The position numbers and the translations under genes were made by a program. From contig BTPG01000003.1 in assembly GCA_036245525.1 (NCBI GenBank), positions 154,788,234-154,852,233 on the forward strand: DNA of 64,000 bases, in the 5' to 3' direction. The notes under the pieces were generated by a model that made no database searches, was not told the DNA's origin, and saw only the letters and a program-made list of their open reading frames with translations. This DNA is from Semisulcospira habei (taxonomy: Eukaryota > Mollusca > Gastropoda > Semisulcospiridae). This document shows positions 24,401 to 36,400 of this stretch, in pieces (the first letter of the stretch is position 1; every line of letters begins with the position of its first letter).

Positions 24401-27400
24401 TTTGTAGCCTGTTATAGTTTTTCTGGAGAGTTTATTTTAATGAGCATCGGCTGTGTGTTTCGTTCTGATTGGTTGCATTGTATGATTTCCGTAGAAGATT
24501 CTAGATTTTCGTAGTATATATAAGGAGGGCGCTGGGAAAGCCCGTTCGTACATTGTCTTGCTTTGTCAGTTGTAGAGACACGTAGTTTATTGGGAGAGAC
24601 GCTGTGTATGAGAAACTTTGTGTCGCAGTGTGGACATTGCAGAAGAGACTTTGTATCAGTAGTTTGTGCATTTGAAAGTGCATTATTGTGTGGATATCGC
24701 ATCGCTGAATTAAATATTGTTGGAACTGTTACTCCAGTTTTGTCTACATCCTTAAGCCACGTGTGACGGATTGCAGCTGAACGAGGTTTATTTTAAAGAA
24801 GTGTGCGCGCTTGGTGTAGTCTTCATTTCTACAACCAAAATTCCACCAAGTAACAAATGCCACTGGACGCAGACTATGTTTCTGAAATCTTTGTTAATGC
24901 TAAACAGCCTGAGCCCTCCAAGGATACAAGGTAGTGTCAGCAAGAGGCACAAATCATTATCAACCACCACAAGGCTATTCTAGCACTACCTTTGAACTAG
25001 AATGGTTTATCTATCTCCTTATCTGTAAGGCAGACTCAGGATGTAATGGGTTAACAATAACAGCAATCCATAGTCAAACTGGCGATTTTTTTACCTTATC
25101 AGGACGGCCATCAGAATCAACAGTCTCTGTATATGGCTTGTCCCTCACTCTGTTCAAGTCCTGCAAAAGAGTTCAAATGGACAGATGAATAAATGAATAA
25201 CTGAATAAACAGGCAAACAAATAAATAAGTACATAAAAACAGATTGCTGAGTATCACTTTGGTAGCAATTCTGCCTTGTAAAAGCAAACACAAGGTATGA
25301 ATGGGAATTCAAAACTTGATGATCTCCCCACCTCTGGAACACAAGCAGTAATGAGACCAACAAGAGACACAGATGCACCAGTTGCAGGGGCCCATGATGA
25401 TCTATGCCTCTTGCTGAAGGATGGTATTTTCTGCCTGAGTAACATATGAGATAATGATTTCCAACAAGAAACATAGATCCTCAAGAGCTCCTGCAAATTA
25501 CGGGGCCTCATGATGATCTATGCCTCTTGCAGATGGATTCTGTTTACCTCATGCAGACCGTCGAGAAGAAATGCCAAGAACTCCTGAGCATCATGTTGTG
25601 CAAACCCGGTGAACTGGCTGGCTTTTTTGGCTACCAGATCCTGCAACACAAACATGACACTAGCATAGTAAACTTCTGATGGCGCCAAGGTAATCTCGCA
25701 CGACCCTTGCACCATCATGGTTGATCCATCTCCTGCTGTAGTGTGTTGGGGATAAATGAGTTAAACCAAAACAAGGTTCTGCACCTTGGAATGTTTGTAC
25801 AACCCCCAAACCCAGCCCCTGCAGTTAACCCATATCATACTGAGGCTAAAAGCTTCAAATTTGTACACTGCCATTTGCAAGCTACATTATAGCACTTTTA
25901 GGATATAGACCAATGGCTTTAGTTCAAGGGTAGTGCCAGAATAGCTTGGCGCCTAGAGGCACCAAGCTATTCTGGCACTATCCTAGAACTATTTTAGCCA
26001 AACTTATTTCACACACTGGTGTATTCTGAATGATAAGGGTTAAAACAATAAAAGACAGTTCTATCCATGTAAACGACAGCAACAACCAACACTGTATGGG
26101 GCTAAAATCAGAGCTGTAAAGAACAGGAATGCACACAATTACATGTACAAAAACAAGAATGGCAAAGCCCTCAAGGCTCATGTGCATCCGATCCACACAA
26201 TTAATGACTTAGTGACTTTGACTAAGTGTTTTAACATAACATAAGGAAAGGGTTGGCATTTGTACCCACAAAATCTATGTTTTCTCAAAATTTGCCCATT
26301 TTTCACTTTTGTCAACCTCCCATGACCCTTTACCTTTTTGAGTACAGGTAGTATATACATAGAAAGGACTTATCATCAGCTACCTTTGTGCCACATCTGG
26401 TTGAAAAGTTTTGCAAAAATCGTGCTGAAAAGTAAAATTTTACCAAAAATATAAATTGTTCACATCATTTGCTGATCTCTTTTGACCTTTGACCTTTCCA
26501 AGAGGTCATCCAAGTTAGCATGCATAGGAAGGTCTTACCATCAGGTATCTCTGTACCAGGTTTGGGATGGAAGTTGCAAATAGTATATCTGTTTGTGACC
26601 TATTTCCTGATCTCTTGTGACCCTTGATGTTTCCGAGGGGTCATCCAAACTAGTATGCATAGGAAGGCCTTACTATCAGATATCTCTGTACCACGTTTGG
26701 GTTTGAAGTTGTGAATAGTATTTGAGAAAAAAAAACATCTTTTGTCAAAATATGGATATTTTTTACCTATTTCCTGAGTTCTTGTGACCCTATACCTTTT
26801 CAATGGGTCAACCAAATTGGTATGCATAGAAAGGTCTTACCATCACGTATCTTCATACCAAGTTTGGCTCTGAAGTTGTGAATAGTGTTTGAGAAAAAAA
26901 AACAGTTTTGTCCAAATATGGCATTTTTGGACCTATTTCCTGATCCCCTGTGACCTGGACCTTTAAGAGAGGTCACTCAAATTGGCATGTTTAGAAAGGT
27001 CTTGCCACGAAGTATCCTTGGACAAAATTTGTATAGTCTCCAAGAAAATGCCAATGACCGCGGACGGACGATGGTGAACGACCAATGGCCCAAAAACATA
27101 CTCACTTTTGCTTCACACACGAGTCAACAAGGAATAAATTGAAAAATAAAAACATAAATTGTGCTGCTCTGTGATTTTGGACCTTTCTGCTCTGATAGGC
27201 CCAAAATCACAGACCAGCACACAAATATGGCTGCCAATACCTTACAGGAAAGGGCGAATTTCTTGCAAACATCCCCCCCCCCCCCCCCTCCTTTCTTTAC
27301 TGATGCCTACTTTGAGTTTGCCAGGAGCACAGGAATACTTGTTTCCAGACCAGAGAGTTTTCAGCAGGACCCCGAAGGCAACGGCCAGGTGTCCGCCAGT

Positions 27401-30400
27401 CCCTAGCTTGTTGTCTGCGTTGATCTCGCGTTGAAACCGACCATCTGGAAACCAGAACCAGTCAAGTGCATTCAGCCACCATACTGACTGATCGCAAATC
27501 TTCAAATCTTTTAAATTTTCAACAAAACGCATTGAGCATACTTTGTGTTGGACACACATGCTCTATAAATCATCCTCATCAAACAACTCATGGTGTAACC
27601 TGGCAATCTTGCAGCATTTTACAGGCACACAGCTGCTACCGTCAAAAGTGGGGAATGGCCTACTCATAATCTCCTGTCGACTCAAGCACCAACTGCTTGA
27701 CACTGATCACTCAAGCACCAACTGCTTGACACTGATCACTCAAGCACTAACTGCTTGACACTGATCAATGCTTCTTGCTGACAGAGAGTGGCTCCAGATG
27801 TGTGCCAAACTGAGGGCATTATTTACAGTACACCCCTTCACTGCCTGAAAAATTGTGAACACCACCCAATAGACACTTTCCGGAAATCAGAAGTAAGTCA
27901 AACTTGCATGTGTTTCGACGAAATCAGTGGGTTAAAAGCCTGGATGAACGCGTGATATTGTGTTTGTCTGGGCTTTTAATCCACTGTTTTCGTCGAAACA
28001 TGTGCAAATTTGACCTACTTCTGATTTCCAAACAGCGTCTAATGTAAGAGGCAAATGGGCAAAAAAGGCATGGGAATTACTGACTGACAAAAATGACTGA
28101 AGTAAGGCTGCTCAAGGTCATGAGATCGTAAGCAACATCGGTAGGGCAGAGGGTGCATCTTGCCGTTCCACTGATGCTGATTTTTTCTATCACGAATATG
28201 CTCTTCATAATTTTCCCTGTGCTGCACAACTGTCTCTGTCCACTGCCACCTCCAGCTGATATTCCCCTCATTTGTGAATACTTCCCCATGATTGACTATG
28301 TTCCCAGCTGAGGACATTTTCAAGTTGTGTTGGAATTGAAGACGACCACCAGCACAGACAATAGAAACTGGCTGCTGAAGAATCGATGAATCTTTATTTT
28401 ACAACAGTAAAGATAATTAACAATGCCAGAGGCAATGCTATTTTTCAAATCTGCCGTTGCTACATCTACAAACAAACACAACAATTACATTACATTAATA
28501 CATGTATATGACAAATGCCTACAGGTGTGTTGGGGGAGGGGGAGCAATGGTACAAGAGAAAAAATAAAAAATAAACAACACAGCAGCACCACCAACAAAA
28601 CGCCGCACACATATTTGCATGCGCATACACCGATTCACACACACACAATGATCACACACACACACGCACGCACACACACGTTGTACATGTGTACATACAC
28701 AGCAGTAGAATGGGTACTTACTAACAATTATATCTACGTATAGAAAGCAAAGCTAGCAGATAGTTATGGTTGCGAAGATAAATGTTTAAAAAGACTTTTC
28801 TTAAAACATGATACCGTTGGAGTGGTCTTCATGTGAGATGGAAGCGAATTCCACAAGTTCCCCAAGAATGCTTGAGTGGTTTTAAATAAGTCTATTCTGA
28901 TTTTGGGTAGTACATACAGGCTTTTCGTATCGCGATAGTGGGACTGAGACCGTACTAGCAACTGGGTTAGATATTCTGGAGTGTTGTCATTCCGAATCTT
29001 AAACAGGAGAACACCTTTGTTGAATGCAAAATTGTATGCAGCGCTAGCCTCACCTATCTGGTTTGTGAATGCAAACTGATTCTTGGGAGAAAGAAGTCCC
29101 GCTTTGTGAATCTTATCATCTGCTGTCAAAGTAGGATTTGGTAAAATTAATTTCGCTGCTCGTCTGTGTAAGGAGTTCAGTCTTTTTAAATGTACATCTC
29201 TGCAGCCATCCCACACCATCGAAGCATAATTAATATGGGACTGAACATGTGCATAATACAATAATTTCCTGGTTTCAAAGTCAGTGGAGTGCTTCAGATT
29301 GGACAAAATGAAAATATTTCTTGAAACAGTTTTACACACTTTATGTGTGTGTGCCTGCCACTTGACCTGATCATCTATGATTATTCCATGGAGGCGGTGT
29401 TCAGACACTTGCTCAACAGAATTGCCTTCGAAGGACAAATCAAGTGAAAGGAGGCTTATTTGGTGTTTTGGGCATGTCGCAATTACCACTGACTTAGTTT
29501 TTGATGGATGGATACTCATTGAGTGGACACCTCATCAAGGCTCTGTTATAGAAAACACATTGAAGCAGCCGTTTGCGCACGTGGTGACCCATTTTGAAAA
29601 TCAACTGTCTTTGTTGGCGGAAACTGGATTTTCTTCTTGCAAAATAAAGTTAGTGCACAATTGACAATTCCCAGGCCTGAAATAACCTCACAAAGAGGCA
29701 AAGAACCTCATGAGTCCCCGCCTTTGTGGGGGCTTATGAGATTCTTTGCCTCCTGATGACTGAATTCATATCTGTGTTCCTTGTACTCTTTGAAGCCGTG
29801 TACGCGCTTTAAGCGCGTACACCCTGAACATAGTCGTTGACCACGTGTATGTGGCGCGTACAACTTCCCCCCCCCCCCTCCACCACCCCCTCCCGCCATG
29901 ATGGTAAATATGGTCAAAGGGAAACAACTGCTGTTATACAATTTAGAAACAATTCATCTATCAGCAGTTACTTCCCTTTATTGGAAAGCTAAAGCGGGTT
30001 GCTTTTGTTTTCGAATTTACATGAGCAACTGAAGGTTTTTTTCACGCAGCTTCATGTGGTTTCTACAATCCCAAATGGTGGAAGATAGTCTGCATACTTT
30101 TTTTTTGGTGTATTGCAAAAAATATTTCGGTAAGTTCTTTTTAATTTCGGTACATAAAACTTATATCATTAGAAAGTTGAAATAATGAGGTTTTTACTGA
30201 TATGTGTAGCATTCTTGTGCATGAAAACTGTCCTCTGTATAATTTTTTGACAATAACCCAAAAACGTGTGTTCCCAGGGAATAGCCAAGCCCCCAAAAAG
30301 CGTATCTCAAAAGAGTTAATGGCATTATTTGGTGCTGAATTTGCCCTGGGTTCAGAAACTTGACTGCCACTGACCATACAGCTTGACAGAAAAGACACAT

Positions 30401-33400
30401 CTTTTCCGCCGACAGCTTCGTCAGTGCCAGTTAAATGGGTTATGCCTATGACTGATTTTGACACACTACAAGTGATTTCAATGTTCCCTTTCCTTTTTTT
30501 TTCACCTTTACCGTTCTTCTTAATCGATTCACTGCCATGGAAATATGAACATGATCCAACTGCAAGAGACCTAGATCCTCATGAGCCCCTGCGACTGCGC
30601 GAGCTCATGTGGATCTATGCCTCTTGCTGAGACCAATCTATATCCATGTGTCTCGGACAGTCCCGTTTTAGGTCGCTGAATGAACAAAGATTTCAGAAAC
30701 AAGAAAGGCGAAGCCATTATGGCTCAAGTGTATGACTGATTTACATATGTGTGACTTTTGTGACAAGGGCTGGCTTCTGCGGCAGCAAAATCCATTTTTT
30801 CTGAAAATGTAAGCATTTTTCACACATCTGTCAACCCTCCGTGATCCTTGACCTTTGTGATGAGTCGACAAAATTAGTATGCATAGAAACATCTTATCAT
30901 CAGCTATCTTTGTAACAAATTTGGCTGACAAATTTCCAAAAAATGTTCGTAATACCTACAATTTTATATAAAAAAATCGGCATTTTACACACATTTGCCA
31001 GCCTCATGTAACCCTTGACCATTCCAAGGGGTCATCCAAATTAGTATGAATAGATAGGTCTTACCATCAGGTATCTCTGTACCAAATGTGGGTTTGAAGT
31101 TGTGAATAGTATTTGAGAAAAAACATCTTTTGTCAAAATATGGCTATTTCGGACTATTTCCTGAGCCCATGGCTATTTTTTTACCTATCTCTCATGACCT
31201 TTGACCTTTCAAATTCTGAGGGATCAACCAAATTAGTGTGCATAGAAAGGTCTTCCCATCAGGTATCTCTGTAGCAAGTTTGGGTTTAAAGTTGTAAATA
31301 GTATTTGAGAAAAAACATCTTTTGTCAAAAAAATATGGCTATTTCGGACTATTTCCTGAGCACTTCGTGACCCTTGACTTTTCCGAGGGGTAATCCAAAT
31401 TAGTATGCATAGATAGGTCTTACCATCAGGTATCTCTGTACCAAATGTGGGTTTGAAGTTGTCAATAGTATTTGAGAAAAAACATCTTTTGTCAAAATAA
31501 TATGGCTATTTTTCACCTATTTCCTGAGCTCTTGTGACCTTTCCAAGGGATCAACCAAATTAGTATGCATAGAAAAGTCTTACCATCAGGTATCTTTGTA
31601 CCAAGTTTGGGTTTGAAGTTGTGAATAGTATTTGAGAAAAAATAAATTATGTCAAAATATAGCTATTTTTGACATATTTCCTGATCCTCTGTGACCTTGA
31701 CCTTTGTGAGAGGTTGTTTTGTTGTACATTGGTTAACGTCCTTCTTCTTCTTCTCGAACGCCGTCACACTTGGAGTTTGGCTCTCAAAATGAAATCTGTG
31801 GTCTTCTGTAGTACCTCCACAGGCCCGTACAGTTTCTCTTGTAGAGTGGTGGGCTTCGGCGCATATCACGCATCGGAGCCAAGAGGATACCATCTGGGCT
31901 CAGATGTCATTTCTACCTGGGGACAGAAGGAGGAATATGCAGGTGTGTCCCCTGCATATCGGCTTGGTCCGGCGCAGGAACACACGTAAGGCTCTCACCG
32001 GATCCTGCTGTCTGGTATCCCGGGCAGGGCCTGAATCCCCCAAGGGCCGAATGGTGACCATCTGTGGGGCGATACATGGAGACTGGATCTTGGCTAGGAA
32101 GCCGGGTCGGTCAGCAGTTGCACAGAGCCATTAATCCGGAACTGTAAGCCTGAGGGACGTGCTGATAGAGCGTGCAGTTCGCTGACCCTGGCAGCAGTGG
32201 TGAAGGTCAGTCGGAAGTAGGACTTCTGCGTCACGTCGGCCGTCCGAGCCAACTGGAGTGGTTTGAAGCGGTCCGAGTCGAGCCACGATAGCCCCCAGGG
32301 TAGGTCCCATCGCGGCAACAGCGAGCGAAGGGCAGGACATGTAGACCGAAGTGGGCCAAATTAGGTCGGCGAGGTCTTTGCAGTCACCAGGGTCGGTCTG
32401 CCCAAACGGCGGTACGCGTCAGCGATCATGGCCAGTTAGCCCCTAGTGGTGATTAGTGCCAAGCTGGTCGGTGAAGAGCCAGAGGGAGAACTCCGCCCGC
32501 TGGGGAACCGTCAGGTCTGTGGGGGAGAGGCGCTCATCGTCACATCAGTCGCACAGGACTCGCCACTTTACCTCGTAACTCGCCTGGTCGAATGTCTGCA
32601 GACTGTAGTGATAGCTCCCACTGCTGCACTTGAGAAGCCTCTAGCGGCAAGGGCTTGCCACACCACCTCTAGGCATGGAGGAGGAGTTGCACGGGACACG
32701 GAAGGTGCTGCACCCGCCATTGCTGCTAAGCATCGTGCGTGGGGTGGTGAGCCGCAGAGGGGGCCCGCGGCGAGGTTCAGGAGGTCAGCGGTCCACGAGC
32801 ATGTCCAGCAGCATGGAGCCACCAGGAACAGGACCATGTTGCAACCTTGAGCTTGAGCAGGGCCTTGGGGACGAGCAGGTGGGTAGGCGTAAGCGACGAG
32901 ACTGTCCCATGAGAGGGAGAGAGCGTCGACCACTCAGGCTAGCAGGACTGGAATGGGGGAGATGAAGAGGGAAAGCTGGCGATTCCACCTCGGCGCGCCG
33001 AGGTCGATCATGGGGGTCTCTCGGCTGCGCAGATCATCCAAAAGATGGAGTCGGCAGGCCATGCAGAAGTCCAGGGAATTCTCTCACTTGGAGAGCGATG
33101 CTTCGATCTTCGCACCATCGGAGCAACCACCGCGTCCCACCCTGCTTCTGGGTGTAGGCGACGACTGTGGCACTGTCTGAGAGGACGAGAAGCTCCTGGT
33201 GTCGCAGATGTGACTCCCATGCAAAGAGGGCTTGCCAGACCACTTTTAGCTCTAACCAGTTGATGTGCTGGGCCACGAGGTCCGGGGGCCTACGCCGGAC
33301 CATACGTGAGCCAGTCGGGATCCGCCCAGCAAAGAAGGTGAGGATGGAGCATCGGCCGCACCCGAACCTGGGACTCGAGGCCGTCCGTCGAGGATCGCCA

Positions 33401-36400
33401 GGGGAGAAGCAGGAGCAGCTGATGCTGGGGGCAGTAGAGACGTCCTAGGGGAAGTAGGTCCGCTGTCGTACTCACCAGTCCCAGAAGCTGAAGTCACAGT
33501 CTGCCGGGGAATGCCCCCTCTTGAGAAACCTGCCACACTGGGTTCGCCAACTGCTGAAATCGCTGCTCCGGAAGCCGCACTTTGTGAGGTCGGTGCGAAA
33601 TTCCATCCCTAGGTGGACAAGCAGCGTGACGGCGTGAGGTCGGACTTGCCCACGTTGACCAGGAAGCTGAGCCTGTCAAGGAGATCTAGAAGTGCAACTC
33701 GGTCCTTCTCCAAGGAGGCCTCCGACCGGTTCCGCAAGAGAAGATCGTCAAGGTATGTCGACGTGGAGCACGAAGACGTCCGTCTGGCCTTGTCTACTAT
33801 GGCGTCCATGATGCGGGTGAACACCCCGTCCTAGTGGCTGCGGTTGACACTGAAGGGAAGTGCGCGACACTGGTAGACCACGCCGCTGAAGGCGAAGCGG
33901 AGGTAACGGCTGGAGACTGGGTGGCTGGGGATGAGCAGAACGCATCCGACAGGTCCAGGCTGACGGCCAAGTCCATAGGCTGCACTGCGGCGCGAAGGCT
34001 CGGGCGGCCTCCACGCAGAAGGACGGGGCGGCGATGAACTTGTACAGTGCGGAGTGCGCGCGTCGCCTGTCATAGCCGCTTCCTAAACGGTCAGGTGGTC
34101 GAGGCCACAGCGCAGGGGGCATCCCAAAGCACCAGTTCACAAGAAGTGGCAGCAGGCAAGGCGTCAACCGCGGAGTGGTATGCAGCGTAGTAGGTGGTGA
34201 CCGGCAAGCCAGGAAGTTCCTTAACCGCGGCGGATGGAGGGCGTCTCCAATCCTCGATGCGTGGAACGAAGTCCCGTAGAGGCTCAGGCATGCGTAGTCA
34301 AGTGCCGTCTCCGCAGGCCGATGCGCGACGTCCCAGGACCGGAGATATATCATCCAAGAGCCCTGTGTCGTCCGCCGAAGCTACTAATAAGAATAAAAAA
34401 TTATCATTATCATGCAGTGCTTACTTACCTCCCAGCTCTAAGCGCTTTACAATGTATACACACAACTAAAAAATCCATGACGTGTACACAAAAACAATTC
34501 TAGTGGCCGCGAGGAATCGGGAGGCCGAACAGGTGGGGAGGTGGGGCGAGCAACTCTCTGTGGGCCAGGCTCCAAGCTCCGTGAAAGGTGAGCAGCCGCA
34601 CACTGGTCCCGTAGTCTCGCCCGGGGCAAGGGTACTTGTCACTGACCTTGGGACGGAACCACTTTGTGGGCTTTCCAAGGGTTTGGATGGCCGTGGGTGA
34701 CAGCTGGCATCCAAGTTGCGGGAAGCAGTCTGCAGTCGTGGTGGCCTGTCCCACGAGCGCGACTGCCATCAAGGTACGGGAGTCCGCTTGGTCCTTCGAA
34801 CACCCAGTGGCCCGTCCGCATGGGAGGGTACACGGGGCATGCGATCTCGTCGTGAGCCCGGCTCGTCCCTTTAGCTTTTATCCGATGAGCGGTGCACATT
34901 AGTCCAGCAGTCTTGTCTGGTTGTGGGCGCCTGTCACTGACCTTGGAGCGGGACACCGAAAGTCTGCTGGATCTGTGCAGAGGATTTGGAGGGCCGTACT
35001 CCAGAAGCTGCGCCTGGACTTGTGGCCGGAAGGCAGGTCGTGCAAGCACGTTGTGGGCCAGACTCATACTGGATACTCCAAGTACTTAATGAGCTGGCGC
35101 GAAATCGGCCGAAGTCCTAGGAGTGGTAAACCGTCCTGCGGGCCCGGCTCGTAGGTTCGTAATGGCAAGCGAGCGCCCCCTGGTCCAGCATTCTCGTCCT
35201 GCCGAGGGTACTTGTCACTGCCCGAGGCTGGGACGTCATATGTCTATGCTGGAATATCCCCCGGGTTGAGGCGACCTGTCCCATAAGCGTGAAGTAGGTC
35301 GCGGCACGGGTGTCCGCATGGAACTCCTAACGCCATGCATCGTGGCGCAACCGGGTGTTAGGCGGGACGAAAACTCCTTCTCTTTCTTGGCCAGGCTCGT
35401 TGTACTCTCTCTAGCTGACGAGCGGGCGTACCCTGGTCCAGCAGTCTCGTCCTGGGGTACCTGTCACTGACTTTGGCCGGGGTGCCGTACATCCACGGAT
35501 TATTGCCACATTGGAAGGGGAGGCGTGGCGAGCAATTGCTGTGGCTGCGCTCGTAGTACTCTATGTGCCGAGCGGGCGCCCAAGGCCCAGTAGTCTCATT
35601 CTGTCCAGGGTATCGGCATTGTCCCTAGGCTGGCCGCCGTACGCTTGAGCTGCGCCGGTATGCATGTGGCGTAGCCCGTGCAGCCCGAGGGTCCAATCAG
35701 GAAGTATGTGGGTCGAGCTAGCTCGCTGTCGGGTTCATCTACTCTCCCTGACACTGACGAGCAGGTGCCCAATGGTCCAGCAGTCTTGTCTGTCCGAGGA
35801 TACTTGTCACTGCCCGAGGAGTGAGACTGGTCCCGACAGTTTGGAGGGCCGTCCTCCAGAAGCCGCTGCTGGACCCGGAGGTCGGGGTGCGGGTCGTGCA
35901 TGCACGTTGCGGGCCAGACTCATACTGGATACTCTCAGTACTTGAGTGGGCGCGAAAAAGGCCGAAGTCCTAGGATTGGTATGGGATGGCCTCTCCTGTG
36001 CAGTCCGAGTCACCACATCCGGGGAATACGTCCTGTCACAGCCGCATAGGTGGTAGGATCGTTAGCCAGTGGCTGCTCTCGGAGTGGTGTCGGCCGTCAC
36101 GGTGATAGAAGCCCCAGGCTGGAACCACTGCTCGTCAAGCCAGGGGCGCAGACAACGCACGGGTGAGTGGAGGCCCAGCCAGAACAGAATAGGCAGACGG
36201 CATGCTCATCACTCGGCCATTGGAAGTCCCCACAAGCGTGCAGGTGCAGACTTGTAAACTGCAAAACATAGTCAATAGTGATAGGCGAGCGAGCGTGGTT
36301 CTCCGAGGCCACACAACGAGTGTACGCGAGCGAAGGTAGACTTCGTACCCAATGCCAAATCCACGGCCAGTGCCGTCGCTCTAACCTCCCTTCCCTGAGC

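Noticed and set aside
27680..27775. CRISPR-like array
   Set aside because: The direct repeats are contiguous without unique spacers and the context is a eukaryotic intron.
28039..28323. Possible exon in USP19 intron
   Set aside because: The open stretch has no similarity to USP19, and the exons on either side of this intron already join in phase.
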